This document shows positions 33,128-41,574 of a stretch of DNA of 64,000 nucleotides, piece after piece. The translations under genes were made by a program, and so were the position numbers. The notes under the pieces are model-generated. The model did not search any database. It was not told where the DNA came from and worked only from the letters and a program-made list of their open reading frames with translations. Within the stretch, counting starts at the first letter, position 1. Each line of letters opens with the position of its first letter. Location: NCBI RefSeq assembly GCF_008831545.1, contig NZ_CP044523.1, positions 2,480,001 through 2,544,000 on the forward strand, written 5' to 3'. The stretch is from Halorussus halophilus (lineage in GTDB: Archaea > Halobacteriota > Halobacteria > Halobacteriales > Haladaptataceae).

Positions 33128-33802
33128 CTACAACGTGTTCGGCGGACGACTCGCCGCGCCGAGGCGCATCTTTCGGTTCACGTAGACGTGGGCCGCGGCC
33201 GAGACGAGGAACAGCGCCGCGACGATGCCTGCGACTGGGACGCCCGAAACCGAAGCGAACGGCGGCACTCCGGCCCCAGCGGCCAGCGTCAACGAACCGC
33301 AGAACACCCCCAGCAGGAGATAGTAGTGGCTCCACGGAATCTCCTTGCCGGGGACGACTTCGAGATATATCTGTAGTTCGTCGAGGTCCTCGGCGGCCGC
33401 GACGGTGCTTCGAGCGGCGTCGTACTGGACGACGCCAGCGTCGGCCATTTTTGGTAGATGTGACTGCTGAAGGGCGTTGTACACTCGCCTGCGCTCTTCG
33501 GACGTGACCCTCTCGACCTGTTTGTCGTTCTCCCACGCCGCGACGTTGCGCGAGAGCGTTCGAAGCTCTACGGTTCCCGATTCGCGGAGCAGATAGTGGA
33601 CGACGTGTCTGCGACGGCGATTGCTCAGCATCTCGAACACGGTTTCGCGCGCGACGTTACGCGAATCGGCAGTTCCGTCCTCGACCCGACTCTCGCGGCC
33701 CAACTTCTCGGCCACCGACCCGTTTCCCGACTGCTGGCGTTTCTGTTCCCGTGTCGATTCCTCACGCTCTCCCTCGTCCCGGTGTAGCTTCTCAATTGAC
33801 AT
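33128..33802 (-). CDS. wHTH membrane protein, DUF7344-type regulator (paralogue)
   Basis: 224 aa. An N-terminal charged extension of about 55 residues (REESTREQKRQQSGNGSVAE) precedes the winged helix (RETVFEMLSNRRRRHVVHYL, ELRTLSRNVAAWENDKQVER, VYNALQQSHLPKMADAGVVQYD) and two membrane helices (LLLGVFCGSLTLAAGAG, AGIVAALFLVSAAAHVYV). Clear paralogue of the 30280 protein, with the same WEND and SHLPK blocks. ATG 33802 was chosen (MSIEKLHRDEG). It converges with the peptidase gene at 26 nt. Confidence 0.8.
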   Translation of the reverse strand: MSIEKLHRDEGEREESTREQKRQQSGNGSVAEKLGRESRVEDGTADSRNVARETVFEMLSNRRRRHVVHYLLRESGTVELRTLSRNVAAWENDKQVERVTSEERRRVYNALQQSHLPKMADAGVVQYDAARSTVAAAEDLDELQIYLEVVPGKEIPWSHYYLLLGVFCGSLTLAAGAGVPPFASVSGVPVAGIVAALFLVSAAAHVYVNRKMRLGAASRPPNTL

Positions 33803-34127
33803 TTTCGGGTACGCCCGGCTTAACATCCCTTCGATGGGATGAAGCATCAGCTACGAGATGTGATTGAGAACTTAAATAATCGGCCGACGTTTCACCAGAT
33901 TGTCGTGAACCCGTGGTCCCGTCGATCGGTTTCAGGGAGGCTCTAAACTCCCGTAACCAGTGCTTACCGGTCTTCAGGGATGGGCTACCGAATCCTCTCG
34001 GCACGCCAGAAATTCTTGTCGGAGTTTATGAATAAGGACGGTCCGACCATCGACCTGAACGAGTACCCACGACCGACCGGCGCGGGAGACGGGAGCGGGA
34101 CGGCGGTGGGTACGAAACCACATAACC
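33803..34127. other. Divergent gap before the exported-protein cassette
   Basis: 325 bp. It contains a short hairpin ATCCC-TTCG-ATGGGAT near 33827, an AT-rich ACTTAAATAATCGG near 33872 and TTTATGAATAAGG near 34024, any of which could be promoter elements. No ORF with family character and no repeat modules. Confidence 0.35.
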
Positions 34128-35282
34128 ATGAAAGACAGCGTAAATCTCGACCGACGGAAAGTATTGGGCACAGTAGGCGGCCTCGCGGCCGCAGGGAGCG
34201 GACTCGCGGCATTTTCGGGAAGCGCGGCAGCGACGGTGAACACGAGTTTTACTGCGAACAACACTGACACTCTGACGACGGCCGACGGGAGTGTTCGGAA
34301 GGTCGTCGTGGAAACGGACGGGACGTACTCGTGGAAGGGACTGGACTCGCCGGCGAAGACGGCGACCGTGACCCTCGAAGCGAAGAAGGAGGGCGGGAGC
34401 TACATGCAGGTGACTTCGAAGTCCTACCGTTGCAACGGGCTATCCGGCAAGAAGGACTTCGAACTCGACACGGTGGACCTCACCGAGAAGTTCAGCGACG
34501 ACCACTTCGAGTCCGACTCGGACGGGAAACTGAAGGAGACGGACATCGATCTCAAAATCTCGGTGACCATCACCTCCGCTGACGGGAGTACCAACGGTGC
34601 GAATGCGTCCGATTCGATGACAGTCTCCGCGGAGAACCGCGCAGCCGACGCGAACATCGACGGCGAGTCCAACGCGAGCGCGTCGAGTTACGATCAAGTG
34701 TACTCCTTCGATGCAGGAGGCCACCCGAACTTAGACAGCGACGGCAACGATCACGATGGTGACAGCGAAGACGCAGACACGTACCTCGCAAGCAACGTCC
34801 TCGGCAAACCGCTTCGCGTCGAAGTTTGGCACGACGACCCTATCGTCTATCAGTTCCGACTTCCGGCGGCGTTCACCACCGGATCGCAGGACAACCTCGG
34901 CGTTTTCCTCGACGTGAACGACTCCGGAACCGGGAACTATCAAGCCATCTACCACGCGTCGAACGGTGTCTCCTACCAGAAGAACGAGAGTGGCTGGACC
35001 GACGTCAGTTCGGTCCCCGGACTGGACATCTCCATCGACAGCGCCATGGAAACGGTTACACTCGCCATCGATCCGAGTCTGGTCGATTCGACCTATCGTA
35101 TCGGCTTCCGTCTCGGCTACGCTGGTGGTAGCGCAAGCGGGTACGATACACTCGCAAACTGGTACCCATCCGGGACGAACTTCGCGCTCTACAACGTCCC
35201 GAGGTCCGACTTCCGTGACGACAGCGACGGCTACTTCGGTGCAGACTGGACGTCGAGCGAACACTACATGACCCAATCGTAG
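34128..35282 (+). CDS. Tat-exported protein, two-domain, first of a three-gene cassette
   Basis: 384 aa. Tat signal LDRRKVLGTVGGLAAAGSG with cleavage after SAAA. Residues about 35-175 share a pattern with the next protein: SFTANNTDTLTTADGSVRKV, SWKGLDSPAKTATVTLEAK and DSMTVSAENRAADANIDGES. Residues about 180-384 form an extra acidic beta-rich domain (LRVEVWHDDPIVYQFRLPA, LGVFLDVNDSGTGNYQ, VTLAIDPSLVDSTYRIGFRL) that resembles CBM9/DOMON-like sandwiches; this is a weak structural guess. No lipobox, so it is probably released or assembled on the surface. Function unknown. Confidence 0.7.
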   Translation: MKDSVNLDRRKVLGTVGGLAAAGSGLAAFSGSAAATVNTSFTANNTDTLTTADGSVRKVVVETDGTYSWKGLDSPAKTATVTLEAKKEGGSYMQVTSKSYRCNGLSGKKDFELDTVDLTEKFSDDHFESDSDGKLKETDIDLKISVTITSADGSTNGANASDSMTVSAENRAADANIDGESNASASSYDQVYSFDAGGHPNLDSDGNDHDGDSEDADTYLASNVLGKPLRVEVWHDDPIVYQFRLPAAFTTGSQDNLGVFLDVNDSGTGNYQAIYHASNGVSYQKNESGWTDVSSVPGLDISIDSAMETVTLAIDPSLVDSTYRIGFRLGYAGGSASGYDTLANWYPSGTNFALYNVPRSDFRDDSDGYFGADWTSSEHYMTQS

Positions 35283-35370
35283 AAGTGCATCACGCGAACG
35301 GCCGGTTCGCGCTTCGACTCCCCGACCTATTTCGGCAGTGCGGAGGTTCGACTCCTTCGGTAGGTCCTCC

Positions 35371-36051
35371 ATGAACACAAACCGACGGAAGGTTCTCGGT
35401 GCCCTCGCAGGCGTAGCGGTTGGCGGGGCCAGTGCAACCCTCTTCACCCGTTCGGCCGGTGCGACCGTCGAGACGGAGTTCACCGCCGACGACTTGGCGG
35501 TTGAGACCGCAGACGGGACCGTCCGGGGGCTGACGGTAGCACCAGCAGGAAGCATCGCTTGGGACGGACTCGAAGAGCCAGCAAGGAGCGTCTCGCTCAC
35601 GCTACACGCGAAACTCGACGCCGACTTCAAGTTCCACCGACTCGCCACCCGGACGCTCACCGCGCGTGGCCTTCACGGCGAGACGGCGTACGACTTCGGG
35701 ACCCAGCACCTCCTCCGAACCGACGGCTTCGAGGCCCCAGATTTCGAGGCGCCGGACGGCGAGACCCGAACCCGTCACGTCCGTCTCAGGCTCTCCTACG
35801 AGGTGTTCGCCGGCGACGACCGGACGTCGCTCGCAAGCGGGTACGCCGACACCGCATTCTCCGTGACCGTCGAGAACATCGCCCAGAACGGGGATGTTTC
35901 CGGTGAGGCGAACTCCGGCGTCACGGCCGAAACCGAGTCGTCCGCCGGCGAAACCCAGACGACTTCTACGGCGGCCACCGCAGATGGGCCGACGACCACC
36001 ACCGAGACGACGGAAACGACGACTACGGGGACGACCGATGACGGTCAGTGA
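35371..36051 (+). CDS. Tat-exported protein, shorter paralogue, second of the cassette
   Basis: 226 aa. Tat signal NRRKVLGALAGVAVGGASATL. The mature part repeats the domain of the preceding protein: EFTADDLAVETADGTVRGLT, AWDGLEEPARSVSLTLHAKL, ending AFSVTVENIAQNGDVSGEAN. The extra domain is absent and replaced by a Thr-rich low-complexity tail (TTTTETTETTTTGTTDDG), typical of O-glycosylated haloarchaeal wall spacers. ATG 35371 is fixed by the Tat motif. Stops 6 nt before the next gene. Confidence 0.72.
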   Translation: MNTNRRKVLGALAGVAVGGASATLFTRSAGATVETEFTADDLAVETADGTVRGLTVAPAGSIAWDGLEEPARSVSLTLHAKLDADFKFHRLATRTLTARGLHGETAYDFGTQHLLRTDGFEAPDFEAPDGETRTRHVRLRLSYEVFAGDDRTSLASGYADTAFSVTVENIAQNGDVSGEANSGVTAETESSAGETQTTSTAATADGPTTTTETTETTTTGTTDDGQ

Positions 36052-36057
36052 TAGCGC

Positions 36058-36612
36058 GTGAGCAGGACCGTCTTCGGCGTCCTCGTCACCAAGCGCGCCG
36101 TCATCCTCGGTCTCGTGGCCGTCGCCGCCGTCCTCGGTGCAGGCGTGGGGTTCGTCTTCCCCCTGCTGTCGGATTCGCCCGCCGCGACGGACGCTTCGGG
36201 TGCGACGACGCAGACGACCGCACCCGCGACCACTGCTGACGCGAGCGGCGGCACCGGAGAAACCGACACGAGCGGGCCGGACTCATCGACCATCGCCGAA
36301 TCGGGAGACTCGACCACAACCGACGCGACGGACTCCACGACTGCGAACCCGAATTCGAACGGGCCGCCTTGGGACGACGGGAAGAAGTCGAGCGACGAGA
36401 ACTCGAACGGAGAGAAAGAAAGCGGCGGGCAGAGCGACGATAACGACCAAAACGCACCGAGAGACGACCCCGACGACGAAGACGGACGGTCTGGAGACCC
36501 ACCCGACAAGTCGCCGAGTAGCGGCCCACCGACTGTCGGCGTTCACGCCGAGTCGAACGCGAGCGTTTCGTCGCTTTCGTCGGTTCCGCCGGTTCTCTCA
36601 GCCGAGGAGTAG
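36058..36612 (+). CDS. Single-pass membrane protein with long acidic low-complexity tail, third of the cassette
   Basis: 184 aa, GTG start at 36058. The N-terminal helix AVILGLVAVAAVLGAGVGFVF anchors it; everything after is Thr/Ser/Asp/Gly-rich (GATTQTTAPATTADASGGTG, KKSSDENSNGEKESGGQSDD) and disordered. Such a tail suggests a cell-wall-spanning or glycosylated stalk working with the two upstream exported proteins. The spacing of 6 nt implies one transcript. It overlaps the convergent gene at 36598 by 15 nt. Function unknown. Confidence 0.68.
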   Translation: MSRTVFGVLVTKRAVILGLVAVAAVLGAGVGFVFPLLSDSPAATDASGATTQTTAPATTADASGGTGETDTSGPDSSTIAESGDSTTTDATDSTTANPNSNGPPWDDGKKSSDENSNGEKESGGQSDDNDQNAPRDDPDDEDGRSGDPPDKSPSSGPPTVGVHAESNASVSSLSSVPPVLSAEE

Positions 36613-36960
36613 CCGAATATTGAATGCAGTCGTGAACGCACCCACGACGGCGAGCAGTGCAGGCGGGCCGTACGCGACGTACGGGTCGTCTTCGCCCATC
36701 GCGTAGGCCTGCACGGTGATGCAGAGGACCAGGACGCCAATTTTTAGACCGACCAGTCCAGTGAGGCCGAACGTCTCGACGGCACCCCGAACGAGGACGT
36801 TTGCCTCGCTGACCGCGGCGTCGAAGTAGATGAGCGCGACGGTGGTGACCACGTCGCCGACGCCGTACGTAGTTGTCGCAAGTATCCAGAGCCAGTAGAA
36901 CTCGTCTCCTCGACTCTCGAACGTCGTCCCGTCGAGCGAGAGCCACGCTGGCACGTCCAT
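36598..36960 (-). CDS. Small haloarchaeal membrane protein
   Basis: 120 aa with three hydrophobic stretches (FYWLWILATTTYGVGDVV, TGLVGLKIGVLVLCITVQA, YGPPALLAVVGAFTTAF). ATG 36960 (MDVPAWLSLDG) was chosen; the longer reading to 37062 crosses a promoter used by the divergent gene. Function not recognised. The 3' end overlaps the convergent cassette gene by 15 nt. Confidence 0.65.
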   Translation of the reverse strand: MDVPAWLSLDGTTFESRGDEFYWLWILATTTYGVGDVVTTVALIYFDAAVSEANVLVRGAVETFGLTGLVGLKIGVLVLCITVQAYAMGEDDPYVAYGPPALLAVVGAFTTAFNIRLLLG

Positions 36961-37018
36961 CGACCGAATTGTGTCTGCTATCCGATAAATACGTGTCGGT
37001 GGTGCTGATGAAAGATTA

Positions 37019-37024
37019 TTTATA
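37019..37024 (+). promoter_or_regulatory. TATA box of the sensor-domain gene
   Basis: TTTATA inside TTATTTATAC. It lies downstream of ATG 37008, which therefore cannot be the real start; the predicted start site near 37047 favours GTG 37056. Confidence 0.6.
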
Positions 37025-37055
37025 CGACGTAGGAGTGGGTCAGGTCGAGACATCC

Positions 37056-37808
37056 GTGTCAACGAGAGTCGCTACCGGTGCGCCACCCCTGCTCGCTCGC
37101 TTTCTCGCGGTCGTCGCGCGGGGACAGACGTATCGGAACCTGCTGTATCTGCTGATAGCGTTCCCGCTCGGGACGTTCTACTTCGTCCTCCTGACCAGCG
37201 GGTTCTCGGTGGGTCTCGGACTCCTGATAACCGTCGTCGGGGCACCGCTGTTGGTGACACTGCTCGTCGTCACCGTCCCGCTGGCGAAGGTCGAACGCTG
37301 GTTAGCAGTGCATCTACTCGGCGTCGAAATTCCGGTTCCCGACGACCCCGAGCGACCGTCCGGTCTCTGGAACCGTCTCGTCGCGCTCCTGACGAGCGTC
37401 CGCCACTGGAAGGGCATGCTGTATCTCGCCAGCAAGTTCTTCCTCGGCCTGTTCTCGTTCCTCCTCGTCGTGATTCTGGGCGCGATTTCGGCGTCACTCG
37501 TCACTGCACCGTTCTACTACGCCGACCCGAACACCCAAATCGTCGCGCTCGCCCCCATCTTCGACGTGGTGACGCCCGTCGCGGAATCGACCGGCGTGTC
37601 GCTCTATCAGACGCCGCGTCTGCTCGTCACTGCCGACCTCGTCGTCGTCGATACACTCCCGGAGGCGCTCGCCATGTCACTCGCTGGTATCGCGCTCGGC
37701 CTCGTCTCGCTCCACGTGTGTAACTTCGTCGCGCGTCTGTACGGCGCGTTCACGCGGTTCATGCTCCGCGGGCGACGCGAGAGCGGGACGTTCGGAACTG
37801 CGAAGTGA
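37056..37808 (+). CDS. Sensor-domain membrane protein (putative-sensor family)
   Basis: About 250 aa. RFLAVVARGQTYRNLLYLLI and FPLGTFYFVLLTSGFSVGLG match the four-helix putative-sensor domain usually attached to histidine kinases or anti-sigma-like proteins; helices continue at LITVVGAPLLVTLLVVTVP, FFLGLFSFLLVVILGAISAS and AMSLAGIALGLVSLHV. No kinase domain follows, so it is a stand-alone sensor or membrane scaffold. GTG 37056 was chosen from promoter position; GTG 37035 is possible. Confidence 0.72.
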   Translation: MSTRVATGAPPLLARFLAVVARGQTYRNLLYLLIAFPLGTFYFVLLTSGFSVGLGLLITVVGAPLLVTLLVVTVPLAKVERWLAVHLLGVEIPVPDDPERPSGLWNRLVALLTSVRHWKGMLYLASKFFLGLFSFLLVVILGAISASLVTAPFYYADPNTQIVALAPIFDVVTPVAESTGVSLYQTPRLLVTADLVVVDTLPEALAMSLAGIALGLVSLHVCNFVARLYGAFTRFMLRGRRESGTFGTAK

Positions 37809-37892
37809 ACGGCGAGGGGAGCGCGAGGACTTTTCGACTGTTGTGACTTCTTCGAACATCGCCAACTGCTGGTCTTGGACAGTAGGCGCGCG

Positions 37893-38030
37893 CTGGCGCA
37901 ATCCGAAGTGATTGCGCCGAAACGTGCGAGGGACGAGTGAGTGCCAACGAACGAGTCGGTTGGGGAGGACGTGGTTCCTGCGGTGCGAAGCGGTGCTGTG
38001 CGGTCTCTCCTTGGTTTCGGGAGTAGCTAG
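37893..38030 (-). repeat. Intergenic repeat module A, copy 5
   Basis: Minus strand: CTAGCTACTCCCGAAACCAA (38011-38030), GGAGAGACCGCACAGCACCG, CCACGTCCTCCCCAACCGAC (core), then CTCGTCCCTCGCACG and hairpin GGCGCAAT/ATTGCGCC (37895-37918). It sits in the convergent gap after the sensor gene. The outer boundary CTAGCTACTCCCGAAACC is the same as in copies 1, 7 and 9. Confidence 0.8.
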
Positions 38031-38060
38031 ATTCTCTGCGTTCGTCGGTGCATCGAGGGA

Positions 38061-38110
38061 GTCAGCACAACCGACGTTTCCTTGTAGAAAGCCCCCGCCC
38101 GGTCGCGGTC
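38061..38110 (-). repeat. Intergenic repeat module C, right half only
   Basis: Minus strand GACCGCGACCGGGCGGGGGC then TTTC and AAGGAAACGTCGGTTGTGCT. It matches the right end of the complete copy at 58729-58777 with few differences, but the GAAAGGGG left arm is missing in the following 100 bp. It precedes module A copy 5 in the same orientation, as at 58.7 kb. Confidence 0.65.
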
Positions 38111-38206
38111 GTCGGTTGATCCACTGGGCGATTTCGGTAGAAATTGACACCGACCGAGTCATATTCTCTAGGTCGAAGTCCTGTTCAGCACGACCCAAAA
38201 CCTGCC

Positions 38207-38542
38207 TCACGCGTACTTGATGGCGTACAGAATCGAGAGCAGGCCGAGCAGTTCGCTCGTCAGTCCGAGCAGGTAGCGCAGGTCGGCGTTCTGAACGCCC
38301 AAATTGACGAGTAGGGTCGTGATGACCGAGGGGACGCCAGTGATGAGAATGATGCCGACGGCGAGAAACAGCATCGGACGGCTCTGGTTGCGCCGGTAGC
38401 CGCGATACGCTTGATAGCTGATGTACGCGCCGAGGAGCGTGACCAACAGCGCGCCGACGAAGATGTACGCCTCCGCGGGTTGGTCGAGGACGCGCAGTCC
38501 GTCTTGGGCGAGCGCGACTCCAGAGAAGACGATTCCGACCAT
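38207..38542 (-). CDS. Three-helix membrane protein, DUF7521-type
   Basis: 111 aa. Helices at AYIFVGALLVTLLGAYISY, PMLFLAVGIILITGVPSVI and YLLGLTSELLGLLSILYAI. I recognise it as the small membrane protein usually encoded beside an ArsR-type regulator in haloarchaea (DUF7521-type). It starts 1 nt after that regulator on the same strand, so the pair is an operon. Role unknown. Confidence 0.75.
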   Translation of the reverse strand: MVGIVFSGVALAQDGLRVLDQPAEAYIFVGALLVTLLGAYISYQAYRGYRRNQSRPMLFLAVGIILITGVPSVITTLLVNLGVQNADLRYLLGLTSELLGLLSILYAIKYA

Positions 38543-38543
38543 C

Positions 38544-38891
38544 TCAGCGCAACCCCTCGAACAAGTCCGTGAAGCGGTCGGCGGGGTCGTCTTCGGTCAG
38601 CGACACGTCGAGGTCGAAGGTGCCGTCGTCCAAGTCGATGGTGAGTCTGTCGAGGCGCCCGGCGTAGACGCTGTAGTGGTCGCCGCCGCCGTCCAGTTCC
38701 GTGCGCTCGGTCAGCAGGTCGGCGTCGGTGAGCGCGTTGACTCGTCGGTAGATAGTGGGGAGAGAAGCGTCGCACCGTTCGCTTAGCGTGCTTGCGGACA
38801 TAGGTTCGATACTCGTTTCGCGGAGGATTGCGCGGGCGTACTCGTCGTCCAACAGCGAGACGACGTCGGTCAACTCCCAATCCTCGCTCAC
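38544..38891 (-). CDS. ArsR-like winged-helix regulator
   Basis: 115 aa, GTG start at 38891. TDVVSLLDDEYARAILRETS, SASTLSERCDASLPTIYRRV and NALTDADLLTERTELD form the wHTH with its wing; the C-terminal 40 residues are acidic and beta-rich (TIDLDDGTFDLDVSL). A TTATTTAA block on the minus strand near 38918 is about 27 bp upstream, so it is leaderless. Probably controls its own operon with the membrane protein. Divergent from the ABC transporter, which it may also affect. Confidence 0.85.
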   Translation of the reverse strand: MSEDWELTDVVSLLDDEYARAILRETSIEPMSASTLSERCDASLPTIYRRVNALTDADLLTERTELDGGGDHYSVYAGRLDRLTIDLDDGTFDLDVSLTEDDPADRFTDLFEGLR

Positions 38892-39090
38892 GATGCGTGT
38901 TCTCTCTCGGACACGTTAAATAAGCCGTGCGATTTCTGACCCAGAAAACGCGAGGGGGTATTTACCGTGTCTGGACGAGACGTTGCAGTCGTGACATCGA
39001 CGACCCCGCCCAGACGCTCCGAGAACCCGCCAGAGTCTTCCAGACGATTCGACGCGAGACCCGACCGCGACCTGTTGCCAGTTCGAAAAG

Positions 39091-39096
39091 ATATAA
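39091..39096 (+). promoter_or_regulatory. TATA box of the ABC-2 transporter operon
   Basis: ATATAA within AAGATATAACCG, centred 28 bp before ATG 39122; leader at most about 4 nt. Confidence 0.6.
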
Positions 39097-39121
39097 CCGA
39101 CCGACGTTCGACAATACAAAT

Positions 39122-40066
39122 ATGTCAGCGATAGAAACATCCGGGCTTACGAAGCGGTTCGGCGAGGACGTCCTCGCCGTCGATTCGCTCGACCTTCAGG
39201 TCGAGGAAGGCGAGATATTCGGCTTCCTTGGCCCGAACGGTGCCGGAAAGTCCACGACCATCAACATGCTACTGGACTTCCTGCGGCCGACAGAAGGAAC
39301 CGCGACGGTGCTGGGCTACGACGCCCAACGAGAAACCGACGAGATTCGCCAGCGCATCGGCGTGCTGCCGGAAGGCGCGGCGCTCTACGACCGCCTGACC
39401 GGCCGCGAACACGTCGAGTGGGTCATCGAGACGAAAGACACGAACGACGACGCCGACGCCATCTTGAACCACGTCGGACTCGAACCCGACGCCCGCGACC
39501 GGCGCGCTGGCGGCTACTCGAAAGGGATGGGCCAGCGACTCGGACTCGGGATGGCGCTGGTCGGCGACCCCGACCTACTGATTCTGGACGAACCGTCCTC
39601 GGGACTGGACCCGAACGGGATTCAGGAGATGCGAGAACTGCTCAGAAACGAAGCAGAGAACGGCACGACCGTCTTCTTCTCCAGCCACATCCTCAGCGAA
39701 GTCGAAGCAGTCTGTGACCGCGTCGGCATCATGAACCGTGGCAACCTCGTCGCGAAAGACTCTATCGAGGCGCTCCGCGACTCCGCGGAGAGTGGGGCGT
39801 CCATCACGCTCACCGTCGAGAGTGTCCCCCAGAGCCTCGACGTTGCCGGACTCGACGGTGTGACGGACGTGTCCATCGACGGGACGACTATCACGGCGAC
39901 CTGTGCCGACCCGGCGATGAAGGTAGACGTGGTGCGACACGTCGCCCGCGTGGCGACGGTGCTCGACATCCACTCCGAAGAGGAGTCGCTCGAAAACCTG
40001 TTCAACGCCTACACTGGTGGCGACCCCGACGGCTCCACGGTCGAGAAACAGGAGGTGACGGCATGA
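39122..40066 (+). CDS. ABC-2 transporter ATP-binding protein
   Basis: 314 aa. Walker A LGPNGAGKSTTINMLL, Q-loop region RIGVLPEGAALYDRLT, ABC signature YSKGMGQRLGLGMAL (a SKGM variant), Walker B LLILDEPSSGLDP, H-loop SSHILSEVEAV. The C-terminal 90 residues are the regulatory domain of ABC-2/NatA/CcmA-type ATPases. ATG 39122 follows the promoter directly. Overlaps the permease by ATGA. The substrate is unknown; these systems export drugs or Na+, or assemble membrane complexes. Confidence 0.93.
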   Translation: MSAIETSGLTKRFGEDVLAVDSLDLQVEEGEIFGFLGPNGAGKSTTINMLLDFLRPTEGTATVLGYDAQRETDEIRQRIGVLPEGAALYDRLTGREHVEWVIETKDTNDDADAILNHVGLEPDARDRRAGGYSKGMGQRLGLGMALVGDPDLLILDEPSSGLDPNGIQEMRELLRNEAENGTTVFFSSHILSEVEAVCDRVGIMNRGNLVAKDSIEALRDSAESGASITLTVESVPQSLDVAGLDGVTDVSIDGTTITATCADPAMKVDVVRHVARVATVLDIHSEEESLENLFNAYTGGDPDGSTVEKQEVTA

Positions 40067-40893
40067 GTCTCGTCGCCGTCGCGCGCAAGGACTTCAAGGA
40101 CGTTCGCCGCGCGAAACTGCTGTGGTTCGTCGGCGGTATCTACACGCTGTTCGCCGCGCTGTTCTTCTACACAGGGTCCGGCGCGGACGCAGACGTGCGC
40201 GTCCAGCTCTGGAACATGTCCGGCCTCGCGATTCTCATCATCCCGCTCGTCGCGCTGGTCGCGGCCTACCTCTCGGTCGCTGGCGAGCGAGAGTCCGGGA
40301 GCATCCGGTTCCTGCTCTCGATACCGAACGACCGCAAGGACGTCGTGTTCGGGAAGTTCCTCTCGCGGGCACTGCTCGTGAGCGGCGCGATTCTGTTCGC
40401 CTTCGCAGTCGGCGGCGTGCTGTCGGCCGTGCTGTACCCCTCGCTCGAACTCGCGACGTTCGTCCGCGTGGTCGCGTTCGTCCTCTACTTCACGATGGCC
40501 TACGTCGCCATCGCGGTCGGCATCTCGTCGCTGACCGCCACGCGCTCGAAGGCGATGGCCGCCTCCATCGGCTACTTCTTCGTCTTCAACGTCCTCTGGA
40601 TTCAGGGCTCTGCGTTCTCGGCGGTCGGCGCGCTTCGCTTCGTCTTCGAAGACACGCTCGGCGTCCAACTCTCGCAGAACACCGAACAGTTCGTCCAGAG
40701 TCTGAGTCCCGCGGTGTCGTACCTCCAGTCGCTCCGACTGGCGTTCCCGGACGGCTTCCAAGGTCTGCCGCCGGTAGACCCGAGTACGCCGTTCTACCTC
40801 GAACCGTGGTTCGGCTTGGTCATCCTCGCGGCGTGGATAGTTCTGCCGCTCGGACTCGGCTACTGGCGCTTCGAGCGTGCCGACCTCGGATAA
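40063..40893 (+). CDS. ABC-2 transporter permease
   Basis: 276 aa with six helices. Starts LVAVARKDFKDVRRAKLLWF, the cytosolic amphipathic segment typical of NosY-like permeases, then helices LFAALFFYTGSG, LIIPLVALVAAYLS, LLVSGAILFAFAVGGVL, VVAFVLYFTMAYVAIAVG and a C-terminal WFGLVILAAWIVLPLGLGYW. The motif ERESGSIRFLLSIPNDRKDV is conserved in this family. Partner of the preceding ATPase. Confidence 0.9.
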   Translation: MSLVAVARKDFKDVRRAKLLWFVGGIYTLFAALFFYTGSGADADVRVQLWNMSGLAILIIPLVALVAAYLSVAGERESGSIRFLLSIPNDRKDVVFGKFLSRALLVSGAILFAFAVGGVLSAVLYPSLELATFVRVVAFVLYFTMAYVAIAVGISSLTATRSKAMAASIGYFFVFNVLWIQGSAFSAVGALRFVFEDTLGVQLSQNTEQFVQSLSPAVSYLQSLRLAFPDGFQGLPPVDPSTPFYLEPWFGLVILAAWIVLPLGLGYWRFERADLG

Positions 40894-41005
40894 CCCCGCT
40901 TGACGCTTCGTTTCTACCTCCATTCACGCGATTTTCGAACCCCGAGAAGCGGCAAGTCCGCGCGGAGAATCCAAAGCTAAGTCCGAGACTGCCCTTCCTT
41001 CGAGT

Positions 41006-41401
41006 ATGTCTGACGGCGACGCAGCACGACAAGCGACTGCTTCGACGACGTTCCGCCTCGCACGAGCGCTGTTCGGCGGCCTGCTGGCGTTCATGGCGCT
41101 CGACAACCTCCGGAACTTGGAGGGTCGAATCCAGTACGCCGACGCGAAGGGCGTGCCCGAGGCCGAACGCGCCGTTCCGGCAGCCACCGGGTCGCTGCTG
41201 TTCGGCGGCATCGGCATCGCGCTGTGGAAACTCCCGACGCTCGCGGCGGGTGCGGTGGCGACCTTCCTCGCTGGCGTGACTCCGACGATGCACGACTTCT
41301 GGAACGAGGAGGAACCACAGCAAGAACAGATTCAGTTCCTGAAGAACGCCGCCCTGCTCGGTTCGGCGCTCGCCTTCCTGAAAATCGGCCGCGAAGAGTA
41401 G
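41006..41401 (+). CDS. DoxX-like membrane protein
   Basis: 131 aa. LARALFGGLLAFMALDNLRN is the first helix; then a loop, ATGSLLFGGIGIALWKLPTL, AGAVATFLAGVTPTMHDFW and KNAALLGSALAFLKIG. Order and the HDFW element match haloarchaeal DoxX proteins, often linked to redox or quinone functions. It is 112 nt downstream of the permease, with its own probable promoter. Specific role unknown. Confidence 0.82.
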   Translation: MSDGDAARQATASTTFRLARALFGGLLAFMALDNLRNLEGRIQYADAKGVPEAERAVPAATGSLLFGGIGIALWKLPTLAAGAVATFLAGVTPTMHDFWNEEEPQQEQIQFLKNAALLGSALAFLKIGREE

Positions 41402-41540
41402 ACGACCGACCCGGCGCAGTTCAGTTTTCTTCCCGACTACGGGACCGTCACGTTGAAAGGTTGACTTCTCATCAGTTCGACGCATGACGAAGCGAGCGCA
41501 GGGCGTCGGGCGAGAGACGGCGAAGACGCGAGCGACGAAG

Positions 41541-41574
41541 GAGGAGAGACGCTGATGGAGGAGAGACGCTGATG
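41541..41574 (+). repeat. Tandem 17-bp duplication of a start region
   Basis: GAGGAGAGACGCTGATG occurs twice in direct succession (41541-41557 and 41558-41574). Each unit ends in TGATG. A 23-codon frame (ATG 41484) stops on the first TGATG, a 5-codon frame (MEERR) runs to the second, and the M48 gene begins there, giving three overlapping stop/start pairs. The GAGGAGAG run may act as ribosome-binding site. Confidence 0.85.
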
